A DNA stretch of 64,000 bases from Bryobacterales bacterium (GTDB lineage: Bacteria > Acidobacteriota > Terriglobia > Bryobacterales > Bryobacteraceae): contig JADLDI010000125.1 in assembly GCA_020846745.1 (NCBI GenBank), positions 1-64,000 on the forward strand. The letters run 5' to 3'. Below the pieces are notes generated by a model. That model searched no databases. It was not told the origin of the DNA and worked only from the letters and a program-made list of their open reading frames with translations. Below are positions 43,043 through 51,777 of the stretch, piece by piece. The stretch's first letter is position 1; the number at the start of each line of letters is the position of its first letter. The position numbers and the translations under genes are program-made.

Positions 43043-46000
43043 ATGATCCTTCGGAACCGGCTACGCCACCTCTGTCGGGTGAGCGCCATCGCTCTCGCTT
43101 TCGCCATCGCTTTCGCCTGGATTGCCTCGACGCGCCGGATCGAGGCAGCCGATTCTGTCCCTCCGTCCCAGGCCGCATCCTTCAATCAAGTCGCCAAACC
43201 GTTTTTGACGAAGAACTGTGTCCGTTGCCACAACGTCGACACGCCCATCTCGGGTGTCCGTGTCGACCACTTGGACGCCTCGCTTGAAGACCGCCACCTC
43301 AAGATGTGGGAATCCGTCCGCCACAAGGTCCGCACCGGTACGATGCCGCCCAAAGGCCAGCCCCAGCCGAGCGACGAAGAACGTCGGCAGATGGACCAGT
43401 GGATCACCAAGGCGCTCGATATCGCCCGCTCCCGGCCCACTCCCAAGAATGGACAAGTGCGGCGCCTGACGGTCGCACAATACCGCAATACGCTCCGCGA
43501 TTTACTGCTGCTTGAGGACGACTTTACTGAGATTCTTCCGCCCGACGCTATCTCCAAAGACGGCTTCGTCAATAACAAAGAGACCCTGCAGTTGTCTCCG
43601 CTCCTGATGGAAGCCTATATGGAGATCGCCGAAGAGGCGCTCAGCCGCTCCATCGTTGAGACCAAAGCCAAGCCCTGGATCCAGAACTTCCGCATGGATC
43701 TCGGCGCCGGCATCAACAAGAACCCGTTGCCCGAGCAGTTGATCCTTGGCGCCAACAGCCTCCTGCTCGAAAATAAAGACTTCACCGTCACCCAGCTAAC
43801 CCCCCGGAAGCCCTTCGCGTTTGAGCCCTTCTTCATGCGGACCAAGTACCGCTTCATCGAAGGCTACCAGGGCAACGACACCGTTCGCGGCTGGCGCGAG
43901 TACGACAGCATCTATCACTCCGTTTTCGCCTGCATGCGCGGCAGCGGCGGTTATCCCAAAGGCAAACCCTACAGCACCGTCCCGGAGGGCTTGCTGCTCC
44001 GCCCCGCCATCCCCAACGACGAGATCTTCGATGACGACGGCACCTACGGCCCCAAGGCCAACTTTAAGATCTCCCTCCGTGAGTTACCCGACAATGGACG
44101 CTTCCGGGTAACAGTTACAGCCGCTAAGTACAACGACGGCCTCCTGCTCGATCCCGGCGCCGAAACGGCTGAGGCCGAAGCCGCCATCGTCGCGCGCGAC
44201 CTCAAATCCAAACCCACCGTCACCATCGCCAAACCGGGCGTCTATCAGGTCGACGTGCACGAGGCGCCTCGCGACGAAGCCCGCGCAAAGCCGGATGTCT
44301 CCCGCCTCAACGAAGGCTTGGGCGGCTCGTGGACCATGGATGATCAGGCTCCCGACCGTCTGGTCGACTCCCCCTTCGGCAAAGCTCTCTCACTAACAAA
44401 AGACACCGACTCAGTAGTTATCCCCCGCGAATCGGCCATCAACGTCGGCACGGGCGATTTCACGCTCGCCGCCTGGATTCATCCCACCGAACTGCGCCGC
44501 GCCGGCATCGTCAGTGCGGGCGGCCATAGCTGGACACACGGCTGGATCTTCGAGATGCCCAGCGACAAAGGCGCGCTGCGGCTTGAAACCAGCGGACCCG
44601 ACACCCAGCCCAACGGCAGCATCTCCGCCCCCGCTGGTGTCATCCGCAAAGGCGAATGGCAGCACGTCGCCGCCGTCGTCCGCCGCGGCAAAGAGTCTTT
44701 CTTATATGTCAACGGTTTCCCGGTCGCTAAAGGTAAGATCGGCGCGGCCGACCTCGACAATCCCAAGCTCAAACTCCAAATCGGCCGTGTCGGTACCGCT
44801 CAGGCATTCAAGGGACAGTTAGACGAGGTTCACCTCTACCGCCGCGCTCTCGACGAAGCCGAGTTACAAGCCCTCATCGAGCCTGGCCGTGAGTTCGCCG
44901 TTCCCCCGCCTGAGAAACCGCAGGAGATCACCCTCAAGTTAGGTGGCCGCGATCTGCAAGGCGCCCTCCAGCAGCCGGCTTTCGCCGTGGTACGCCTCGA
45001 AGCCGGCCCGCTCGCCATCGAAGCCGAAAACGCGGGTGTTCGCCGCCTCGACCGCATCGTGTTCACCTCTGTCTCCGCCACTGCCGACGTCGGGCAGCGC
45101 TTCGCCAAATTCGAAAAACGCTCCCCGCGCTTGGGCGTCCACTTAGGCCTGCGGCGCGATTGCGGCAGCACCTTCGCCCGCGTCGGCACGGTAAGGGATG
45201 TTAGTACCACGGCCTTCCAGAAGTACATCTTCGAAGGAGCCATCCGGAACTATCCCAGCCCCGACGTCGAAAAGGATAACGTCAACTATCTCGCCGGCGT
45301 CCGCGAAATCGCGGTCCGTAGCGAGTACACCGACGGCCGCGACATGCCGCGCCTGGTGATCAAGTCCGTCGAGTTCGAAGGCCCTTACTACGACGAATGG
45401 CCCCCCGCCACCCACAAGAACATCTTCATCGACTCTCCCCAAAAGAACGATCCGCCCGCTTACGCCCGCCAGATCATCCGCCGCTTCGCCACGCGCGCCT
45501 ATCGCCGCCCGGTCACACCAACCGAAGAGTCCACCTTGATAGCGGTGTTTCAGAAGACCCACACTGCCACCGGCGACTTCCAGGCCGCCGTCAAAGACGC
45601 CCTGCAGGTGGTGCTCACTTCGCCGCAGTTCCTCTTCCTGGTCGAAAAGAGCCAGACCCCCCAACCGGAACCGCTCGATAACTACGAACTCAGTTCCAAG
45701 CTGTCGTACTTCCTCTGGAACGGTCCGCCTGATGCGCGGACCCTGCAGTTAGCCGCCGCCGGCGCCCTCCGCACCCAGTTAGACGCCGAAGTCGACCGCA
45801 TGGTCGCCGACCCCAAATTCGCCCGCTTCGCCCGCGAGTTCGGCGCTCAGTGGCTCAGCCTCGACAAGTTCAGCGTGCTTGAGGCCGATCGCAAGCGTTT
45901 CCCCAAACTCACCCGCGACGTCCGCACCCACCTCTGGGAAGAACCCATCCGGTTCTTCGAATACCTCGTTCGCAATAACCTGCCGGTGAAGAACCTCATC

Positions 46001-46660
46001 ACCTCCGACGTAGTCGTCGCTAACGAGGCGGTGGCCAGTTACTACGGCCTCGGCGACAAAACGGAGAAGGGCTTCCAGTTCATACCCATCGCCCACGGCC
46101 GCCGCGAGTTAGGTGGCGTACTCACACAAGCCGCCATGATGGCCGGACTGTCCGACGGCCGTGAATCCAACCCCGTCAAGCGCGGCGCGTGGTTGGCACG
46201 GAAGATCGTCGCTGAACCGCCCGACGATCCGCCGCCAAACGTCCCCGCGCTCAAAGAGTCTAGTGAAGGACTTACCTTGCGCCGGCGCATCGAGCAGCAC
46301 CGCAGCCAGCACGGCTGTGTCCAATGCCATACCAAGATCGATCCCTGGGGCATTGCGCTCGAAGAGTTCGATGCCGATGGACGCATCAAAACCAAACCCG
46401 CCGATGCCCGATCCGTCCTCCCCGATAACGTGGAAGTCAACGGAATCGGCGATCTCAAGCGGCACTTAAGCGAAGACCGCATCGACCAGGTCGCGTTCAG
46501 TGTCCTGAAACACCTCGCCACCTATGCGACTGGCCGGACCTTGACGTACAATGAGGTCAACTTTCTCAAAAAAGACGGCTTGCGGTTGAAAGCCGGCGGC
46601 TATCGGATGCGCGACATGATCCGATATGTCGTCACCAGTAAACTGTTTCTGGAAAAATAG
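43043..46660 (+). CDS. DUF1592-family cytochrome with inserted LamG domain
   Basis: The 1205-residue exported protein has an N-terminal helix (AIALAFAIAFAWIA), then a c-type haem site CVRCH near residue 60 and a DUF1587 region (130-200; LTVAQYRNTLRDLL). A LamG/concanavalin-like domain follows (about 450-615; FTLAAWIHPTELRRAGIVS, LYVNGFPVAKGKIG), then DUF1595 (YARQIIRRFATRAYRRP), DUF1592 (SSKLSYFLWNGPPDARTL), DUF1588 with a second haem-type motif CVQCH, and DUF1585 at the end. This domain order defines the planctomycete-cytochrome-type proteins of unknown function also common in Acidobacteria. It is paired, as usual, with a DUF1552 gene 44 bases downstream. LamG suggests glycan binding. Confidence 0.92.
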   Translation: MILRNRLRHLCRVSAIALAFAIAFAWIASTRRIEAADSVPPSQAASFNQVAKPFLTKNCVRCHNVDTPISGVRVDHLDASLEDRHLKMWESVRHKVRTGTMPPKGQPQPSDEERRQMDQWITKALDIARSRPTPKNGQVRRLTVAQYRNTLRDLLLLEDDFTEILPPDAISKDGFVNNKETLQLSPLLMEAYMEIAEEALSRSIVETKAKPWIQNFRMDLGAGINKNPLPEQLILGANSLLLENKDFTVTQLTPRKPFAFEPFFMRTKYRFIEGYQGNDTVRGWREYDSIYHSVFACMRGSGGYPKGKPYSTVPEGLLLRPAIPNDEIFDDDGTYGPKANFKISLRELPDNGRFRVTVTAAKYNDGLLLDPGAETAEAEAAIVARDLKSKPTVTIAKPGVYQVDVHEAPRDEARAKPDVSRLNEGLGGSWTMDDQAPDRLVDSPFGKALSLTKDTDSVVIPRESAINVGTGDFTLAAWIHPTELRRAGIVSAGGHSWTHGWIFEMPSDKGALRLETSGPDTQPNGSISAPAGVIRKGEWQHVAAVVRRGKESFLYVNGFPVAKGKIGAADLDNPKLKLQIGRVGTAQAFKGQLDEVHLYRRALDEAELQALIEPGREFAVPPPEKPQEITLKLGGRDLQGALQQPAFAVVRLEAGPLAIEAENAGVRRLDRIVFTSVSATADVGQRFAKFEKRSPRLGVHLGLRRDCGSTFARVGTVRDVSTTAFQKYIFEGAIRNYPSPDVEKDNVNYLAGVREIAVRSEYTDGRDMPRLVIKSVEFEGPYYDEWPPATHKNIFIDSPQKNDPPAYARQIIRRFATRAYRRPVTPTEESTLIAVFQKTHTATGDFQAAVKDALQVVLTSPQFLFLVEKSQTPQPEPLDNYELSSKLSYFLWNGPPDARTLQLAAAGALRTQLDAEVDRMVADPKFARFAREFGAQWLSLDKFSVLEADRKRFPKLTRDVRTHLWEEPIRFFEYLVRNNLPVKNLITSDVVVANEAVASYYGLGDKTEKGFQFIPIAHGRRELGGVLTQAAMMAGLSDGRESNPVKRGAWLARKIVAEPPDDPPPNVPALKESSEGLTLRRRIEQHRSQHGCVQCHTKIDPWGIALEEFDADGRIKTKPADARSVLPDNVEVNGIGDLKRHLSEDRIDQVAFSVLKHLATYATGRTLTYNEVNFLKKDGLRLKAGGYRMRDMIRYVVTSKLFLEK

Positions 46661-46704
46661 TAGAATCCTCAAGCAAGCATCACCTTCTGGGAGATAAGAG
46701 ATTG

Positions 46705-48042
46705 ATGACTACTCGTCGAATGGACCGCCGGGCATTTTTGAAGGGCGCCGGCGGTGTAGCGCTGGCTTTACCCGTTCTGGACGCAATGGGCGCGGAAGTT
46801 ACATCGCAGATTCCTAAGCGCTTCTGCGCGATGTACACGGCGAATGGAATGTCGCTGCCCAAGCCCGAGCACGCGATCGATGAGTGGAGCTGGTTCCCAC
46901 GCGCTGAAAAGGACAGCGAGTTCATCTTCGGCAAGTCCACGGAACCGCTCAGCCCGTTCCGCAAATACCTCAGCTTCATGGGCGGCTTGCACCACCCCAG
47001 CGGTCCCAAGGCCGATCCGCACACCTGTTCGGACATGTGGCTGACGGGTGCCCCGCTGCATAACCCGAAGCCGGGCACTTACAACACAGTCGGGCTAGAC
47101 CAGGTGATCGCGCTGCACACGAAGCAGTACTGCCGCCAGCCATCGCTCGTCCTCTCCATCGACGCCGGCACCGGCTTCCTCTCGCGCACGGGCACCATCT
47201 CCTACAACCTCGAAGGCCGGCCGATCCCCGCCGAAAACAACCCGCGCCGGATCTTCAACCGCCTGTTCCGCGGCGACCGTGAGTCCGCCCAAACCGAGCG
47301 CGCCAAACTCCAGCACCGCATCAAACTTGTCGACGCCGTGGCCCAGAGCGCCAAGTCGCTCGACAAGGAACTCAGCAAGTCCGACCGCGAGCGCATGGAG
47401 CAGTACCTTACCTCGCTCAACGAAGTCGAGTCCCGCCTGGTCGCTTCCGAAAAGTGGATCGACATCCCGCTCAAGAAGCAGGACTACTCTCACCTCAACC
47501 TCGACGCAACGTCCGAAGGCGAACCCCACGAGTATTACCGCACGATGTTCGACCTCATCGCCCTCGCGTTCGACGCCGACATCACCCGCTCCGTCACCTT
47601 CATGCTCAACCGCGAAGACGGCATGGGCATCAGCGACACATTCCCGCTCAAGCTTGGCCTCTCGAAGACCCACCACAACCTGTCCCACGCCACCGACAAA
47701 GAGGGGCAGATGCAGTTCGGTAAGTACGACAGGTTCCTAAGTGAGCAGGTCGCTCATTTCCTGGGCCGTCTCACCGAGTATAAGGACCGCGAAGGCAGCG
47801 TCCTCGACAACACCATCGTCCTGTTCGGCAGCGGCGCCAGCACCACCCATAATCCGCGCAACATCCCAACGCTGGTCGCCGGCGGCGCCAATATGGGCCT
47901 CAAACACGGCCGCTACTGGCGCAAAGACGACTCCCGCATGTCCAACATGTATCTGAGCATCTTGCGGTCGATGGGTATCGAAACCGAATCTTTCGCCGAT
48001 AGCACCGGAACCCTCACCGGTTCCATCTTCAGCAAGGCTTAA
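46705..48042 (+). CDS. Tat-exported DUF1552-family protein
   Basis: The 445-residue protein begins TTRRMDRRAFLKGAGGVALALPVLDA, a twin-arginine signal. The rest matches DUF1552: MYTANGMSLPKP, FMGGLHHPSG, GTGFLSRTGTISYN, DADITRSVTFMLNREDGMGISD and TIVLFGSGASTTHNPRNIPTLVAGG, resembling an alkaline-phosphatase/sulfatase-like fold. Such proteins co-occur with DUF1592 cytochromes, and the pair may form one exported redox or hydrolytic complex. A GGGAG Shine-Dalgarno precedes ATG 46705; the adjacent TTG 46702 is a less likely start. Confidence 0.9.
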   Translation: MTTRRMDRRAFLKGAGGVALALPVLDAMGAEVTSQIPKRFCAMYTANGMSLPKPEHAIDEWSWFPRAEKDSEFIFGKSTEPLSPFRKYLSFMGGLHHPSGPKADPHTCSDMWLTGAPLHNPKPGTYNTVGLDQVIALHTKQYCRQPSLVLSIDAGTGFLSRTGTISYNLEGRPIPAENNPRRIFNRLFRGDRESAQTERAKLQHRIKLVDAVAQSAKSLDKELSKSDRERMEQYLTSLNEVESRLVASEKWIDIPLKKQDYSHLNLDATSEGEPHEYYRTMFDLIALAFDADITRSVTFMLNREDGMGISDTFPLKLGLSKTHHNLSHATDKEGQMQFGKYDRFLSEQVAHFLGRLTEYKDREGSVLDNTIVLFGSGASTTHNPRNIPTLVAGGANMGLKHGRYWRKDDSRMSNMYLSILRSMGIETESFADSTGTLTGSIFSKA

Positions 48043-48066
48043 CCTACTTTTCCCGCCTCTTGATAC

Positions 48067-48084
48067 TCGAACAGATATGTTCGA
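48067..48084. promoter_or_regulatory. Operator-like palindrome before hicA
   Basis: TCGAACA and TGTTCGA are perfect 7-bp inverted copies around GATA, ending 9 bases before the hicA start. GATACT also occurs on both sides (48062-48067, 48083-48088). HicB proteins with a C-terminal helix-turn-helix repress their own operon by binding such palindromes. Confidence 0.6.
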
Positions 48085-48093
48085 TACTGTCGT

Positions 48094-48306
48094 TTGAAGG
48101 GCAGCGAATTTCTCCGGAAAGTTAAACGGTACGCAAACAAGAACGGCCTCAGCTTTCAATGGGTTGCCGCTCGCGGTGTCGGCAGTCACGGAACCGTCTA
48201 TTTGGCTGGCCGGATGACCGTCGTGAAAGACCGGAAGAAGGAGATAGGTCCTGGACTATTTCGTGCAATGTGCAGCGATCTCGGTATTGCGCCCGGCGAC
48301 CTCTAA
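48094..48306 (+). CDS. hicA: HicA-type mRNA interferase toxin
   Basis: The 70-residue protein has the double-stranded-RNA-binding-like HicA fold: KGSEFLRKVKRYANKNGLS, then RGVGSHGTVYL with the catalytic His, then a basic tail ending LFRAMCSDLGIAPGDL. HicA cleaves mRNA and tmRNA. Translation starts at TTG 48094, since the only nearby ATG (48077) runs into a stop in another frame; a weak start would keep toxin levels low. hicB follows after 9 bases. Confidence 0.85.
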   Translation: MKGSEFLRKVKRYANKNGLSFQWVAARGVGSHGTVYLAGRMTVVKDRKKEIGPGLFRAMCSDLGIAPGDL

Positions 48307-48315
48307 GGAGCACTG

Positions 48316-48750
48316 ATGTTCTCGTTTTCCTATCCAGCAACATTCCGACCGGATGAAGACGGCCGCGTCGTGGTGGACTTCACTGACTTCCCGCACGCCC
48401 ACACCGATGGCCGCGACTCACAAGATGCGATGGAAGAAGCGATCGACTGTCTGGGGAGCGTGCTTGCCGAACAAATTGCAACCCGGCGTGAAATCCCCGC
48501 TCCCTCAAAGCCGGGTCGCGGTCAGTACATGGTCTCCGTGCCGTTCTGGATTGCCGGTAAGTTGGCGCTTTATCTCGCCATGCGCGAGAAAGGGACGACA
48601 AATAGCGAACTGGCGCGGCGCATTGGTGTCAGCGAAACAGTCGTGCGCCGCATGCTTGATCCCGACCATGACACCAAGCCGGAAAAGCTGCAGGCCGCGC
48701 TCGAAGCACTCGGTAAGCGCATCGTCGTAACCGTTCAGGACGCTGCATAG
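48316..48750 (+). CDS. hicB: HicB-family antitoxin with helix-turn-helix
   Basis: The 144-residue protein has an N-terminal HicB partial RNase-H-like fold (FSYPATFRPDEDGRVVVDFTDFPHAHTDGRDSQDAMEEAIDCL is the uninterrupted family opening). Its C-terminal helix-turn-helix is TNSELARRIGVSETVVRRMLDP. It neutralises HicA and probably represses the operon at 48067-48084. TAAGGAG upstream is a good ribosome site, stronger than that of the toxin. Confidence 0.9.
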   Translation: MFSFSYPATFRPDEDGRVVVDFTDFPHAHTDGRDSQDAMEEAIDCLGSVLAEQIATRREIPAPSKPGRGQYMVSVPFWIAGKLALYLAMREKGTTNSELARRIGVSETVVRRMLDPDHDTKPEKLQAALEALGKRIVVTVQDAA

Positions 48751-48761
48751 GTCCCGATCGC

Positions 48762-50000
48762 TCAACGGCGGCGAGCCTTCATAACCTGCAGAAGGATCTC
48801 CCCCAGATACCTCGCTTGGCGTTCCCCATCAAACGTATCGAGAAACCATTGGCTCGGCTGCCGCGGTCCGGCCGGAGTATTCAGGAAAGTCTCCAGGCGC
48901 GCATCCATCTCCGCTGGTGGCATCTGCGGATCGAGCAGGCAGTGGTCCAACCCCGACCTTTCTAAGATCCCCGAAGTCGGCGACCCCGGCGGTGTCAGCG
49001 CGATAATCGGCACGCCCGACCGTATCGACGTGAAGATCTTCGCCGGCACCTGCACCGCATCCTTGCCCCCATGCGTATCCACGATCAAGTGCGCATCGGC
49101 CCGGTCGTTGTAAGCGTCCGCTTCCTTCCGCGGCAGCGGCCTATTCTCAACAACCAGCCACCCTTCCCGCTCTCCGCCCGACTGCTCAGCCGCATCGAGC
49201 GGCGCCTGCTCAATCGGACCGGCCAGCGTGATCCGCGGGTCGCCTTTCAGCTTGCCCCCCCGCCGCAGCCGCTGGAACGACGCGAGCAGCGGCGCCGGAT
49301 TCCGCGGACCGTACAGCGTCCCGACATGGATGATGTCCTTCAGCAGCTGCCGCCCGCCCGTCCGTGGCGTAAATGCTTCCGCCGGATCGAACCCGTTCCA
49401 GATCACGTGGAACTTCGACGCCAGCTTCGGGTATTGCCGGTGGTGCGCATCGGCCGCCGGCTGGGTGTTATAAACGATCGCGTCGCTCAGCCGGTGAATC
49501 GCATTGTCCAGCAGCCGGTCGAACACATACTGCCGCCCGCCCGGACGGAACGGGTTCTTTAGGATCGGGTCGCGAAAATCGCACACCACCGGGATGCCGC
49601 GCAATTGGCCTAAAACGATCGCCGCCAGGTGCATGCTGTAAGCCGGCGCAGTCGCGAGGATCACATCGTAGTGCCGGTCCCGTATCGCTTCAAGCGCCTT
49701 CCCCAACACATTCGCCCCGATCGGAAGGCCGTCGTCATACGGGAACACGCGCCGCACGAACCGAGCCAGAGCATAGGTCAAGGGTACCGTTGTGTGCTGC
49801 CGATAAGGCGTAACCCGCCAAACGCCATTCGTCGCCTCACAGGGAGACTCCGCCTCGGCGATCACGTCCACCTCATGACCCAAAGCGCAAAGATACTTGT
49901 GAAACCTGCCCGAGCGCGCCGCCCCGCTCATCGGGTCGGGAGGGAAACACTGGCTCAAAAACAACACTTTGAGCCGGCGAGAGATGTTAACCGAAACCAC
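48762..50000 (-). CDS. GT4-like glycosyltransferase
   Basis: The 412-residue protein has the GT-B two-domain fold. The N-terminal domain starts KVLFLSQCFPPDPMSGAARSGRFHKYLCALGHEVDVIA and contains YDVILATAPAYSMHLAAIVLG and VVCDFRDPIL. A C-terminal nucleotide-binding half contains VIWNGFDP, IIHVGTLYGPRNPAPLL and VPAKIFTSIRSGVPIIAL, with the donor-binding Glu position not clear. It probably transfers a sugar in exopolysaccharide or lipid glycan synthesis. No neighbouring polysaccharide genes are seen. Start is GTG 50000. It converges on hicB 11 bases away. Confidence 0.82.
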   Translation of the reverse strand: MVSVNISRRLKVLFLSQCFPPDPMSGAARSGRFHKYLCALGHEVDVIAEAESPCEATNGVWRVTPYRQHTTVPLTYALARFVRRVFPYDDGLPIGANVLGKALEAIRDRHYDVILATAPAYSMHLAAIVLGQLRGIPVVCDFRDPILKNPFRPGGRQYVFDRLLDNAIHRLSDAIVYNTQPAADAHHRQYPKLASKFHVIWNGFDPAEAFTPRTGGRQLLKDIIHVGTLYGPRNPAPLLASFQRLRRGGKLKGDPRITLAGPIEQAPLDAAEQSGGEREGWLVVENRPLPRKEADAYNDRADAHLIVDTHGGKDAVQVPAKIFTSIRSGVPIIALTPPGSPTSGILERSGLDHCLLDPQMPPAEMDARLETFLNTPAGPRQPSQWFLDTFDGERQARYLGEILLQVMKARRR

Positions 50001-50081
50001 CCACCGAAATTATGGCAGGTTTCGAGTTGGTGGCGCTCGTTTTGTGCGATCCTCGAAAGTCAGCGAGACAAGGAATCGCAT

Positions 50082-51215
50082 ATGAGGTCCAGACGCAAGT
50101 TCGTATCCGGAATGCTCGGCAGTGCGCTCGTCGGCGCCGCCTCCAAACCATCGGTCGCGCGCGCCCAATCAAAACCGCGAAACAGCGTGAACGTCACCCT
50201 CGCTCAAGCCCAGGCCGTTCACAAGCGCGCCCTCGTCATCGACTCCCACAACGACATCCCCGTCGAGCGCATCCATCGCGGCGAAAAGCCTTTCAAATGG
50301 ATGACGCGCGACCCTGCCTATCACACCGACGTGCCCCGGATGAAGGAAGGCGGCTACGACGTCGGCTTCTTCATCGTCGGCGACGGACCCACCGCTAATG
50401 TCTGGGTCACCATCGAGCAGGTGCTCCAACAGATTGAAGCGCACCCGGATACGTTCCTCCTCGTGCGCACTTCCCAAGACGCCGTCCGTGCCAACCAGAC
50501 CGGCAAAGTCGGCATCCTCATGGCCATCGAAGGCGCCGGCCGCTGGCTCGACGGCAAGATGGATATCCTCGGCATCCTCCACCGCCTCGGCGTCCGCTCC
50601 GTCGCGGTTACCCACGGCGAAGGCGGCACAACGCCGGGAAGTCTGCAGGGTTCAAAAAGTCCCTACGGCCCTTGCACGGCAGCCGATCGCGAAAACGAGC
50701 GCCGCACCGCCGGCGGTCTCACCCCCTTTGGCAAGGACTTCGTCAAAGCCTGTCACGACCTGCGCATCGTCCTCGACCTCGCCCACATCAACGATAAGGC
50801 CTTTTTCGACGCCCTCGAACTCACCTCGCGTCCGCCCATCGTCAGCCACACCGCCGTGTTCGCCCAGTGTCCGCACTGGCGCTGTCTCACCGACGATCAG
50901 ATCAAAGCGCTGGCCCGTGCCGGCGGCGTCATGGGCATTGCCTTTGCGCCCGGCTTTATCCACCCCGACCCGGCCCAGGCCACCGTCGACCGCGTTGTCG
51001 AGCACATCCTGCACGTGGCGGATTTGGTCGGCATCGATTACGTCGGCATCGGGACCGACTTCGATGGCCTCGGCTCCCAGGTCCCCGTCATTCCCGAGGT
51101 CTCGCAACTCCCGCGCCTCACCCAGAGCATGCTTGCCCATGGGCTCTCAGAAGCCGAAGTCCGCAAAGTTTGGGGCGAAAACTTCCTGCGCGTGCTCTCC
51201 AAAAACATCGGCTGA
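50082..51215 (+). CDS. Exported membrane dipeptidase (peptidase M19)
   Basis: The 377-residue protein has a Tat-like signal (RSRRKFVSGMLGSALVGAASKP) and the renal-dipeptidase fold: VIDSHNDIP (His-X-Asp zinc ligands), MAIEGAG (bridging Glu), GVRSVAVTHGEGG, RIVLDLAHINDKAFFDAL, IVSHTAVFAQCPHWRCLTDD (His ligand) and YVGIGTDFDGLG. Family members cleave dipeptides, including D-amino-acid-containing ones, in the periplasm. The much longer frame upstream lies over the glycosyltransferase gene and was rejected; ATG 50082 begins the signal peptide. Confidence 0.92.
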   Translation: MRSRRKFVSGMLGSALVGAASKPSVARAQSKPRNSVNVTLAQAQAVHKRALVIDSHNDIPVERIHRGEKPFKWMTRDPAYHTDVPRMKEGGYDVGFFIVGDGPTANVWVTIEQVLQQIEAHPDTFLLVRTSQDAVRANQTGKVGILMAIEGAGRWLDGKMDILGILHRLGVRSVAVTHGEGGTTPGSLQGSKSPYGPCTAADRENERRTAGGLTPFGKDFVKACHDLRIVLDLAHINDKAFFDALELTSRPPIVSHTAVFAQCPHWRCLTDDQIKALARAGGVMGIAFAPGFIHPDPAQATVDRVVEHILHVADLVGIDYVGIGTDFDGLGSQVPVIPEVSQLPRLTQSMLAHGLSEAEVRKVWGENFLRVLSKNIG

Positions 51216-51258
51216 ATCGGGCATCGTCGCCCGGCCCGGCCTTCGTTAGACTGAAGGC

Positions 51259-51768
51259 ATGCGCTTTATTCCCGCTATTGCTGCACTCTCTGTGTGTGCG
51301 CTCGCCTGGGGCGGTTCCGTCGCTGGTGTCTCCTGGACCGACCCTTCCGGCTGGAAGAACGAAGGCTCACGGCCCATGCGTGCCGCCACTTACTCCATCC
51401 CCCCCGCCGCCGGCGATAAGGACTCCGCCGAATGCGCCGTCTTCTATTTCGGCGAAGGCCAAGGCGGCGGCATCCAGGCCAACATCGACCGTTGGATCGG
51501 CCAGTTCCAGGAGAAACCCTCCACTCCGCCCAAACCTGTCACCAAGACCATGGGCGGCATGAAGGTCACCACCATCGAACACTCCGGTACTTACATGGCC
51601 GGCGCCATGATGGGACCGAAGAGTCCGAAATCCGGCTATCATCTCTATGGCGCGATCGTCGAAGCCCCCGGCGGCAACGTGTTCTTTAAGCTGACCGGGC
51701 CGGCCAAAACCGTGGCCGCCACCAAGCCCGCATTCGACAAAATGCTCGCTTCGATGAAAAAGCAATAG
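51259..51768 (+). CDS. Secreted protein of unknown function
   Basis: The 169-residue protein has a signal peptide (RFIPAIAALSVCALAWGGSVA) and a compact mature domain with SGWKNEGSRPMRAATYSIP, ECAVFYFGEGQGGGIQANIDRWIGQF, and GGNVFFKLTGPAKTVAATKPAFDKMLASM. The pattern of a solvent-exposed Trp loop and a final helix is seen in hypothetical proteins of Bryobacterales and Planctomycetes. The next gene (PQQ propeller) starts 9 bases after its stop, so they are probably co-transcribed. A TAGACT box is 6 bases before the ATG. Confidence 0.7.
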   Translation: MRFIPAIAALSVCALAWGGSVAGVSWTDPSGWKNEGSRPMRAATYSIPPAAGDKDSAECAVFYFGEGQGGGIQANIDRWIGQFQEKPSTPPKPVTKTMGGMKVTTIEHSGTYMAGAMMGPKSPKSGYHLYGAIVEAPGGNVFFKLTGPAKTVAATKPAFDKMLASMKKQ

Positions 51769-51777
51769 CGAACCCGT

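Noticed and set aside
49629..50081. N-terminal extension of the M19 dipeptidase
   Set aside because: It overlaps the glycosyltransferase antisense and precedes a clear Tat signal beginning at 50082.
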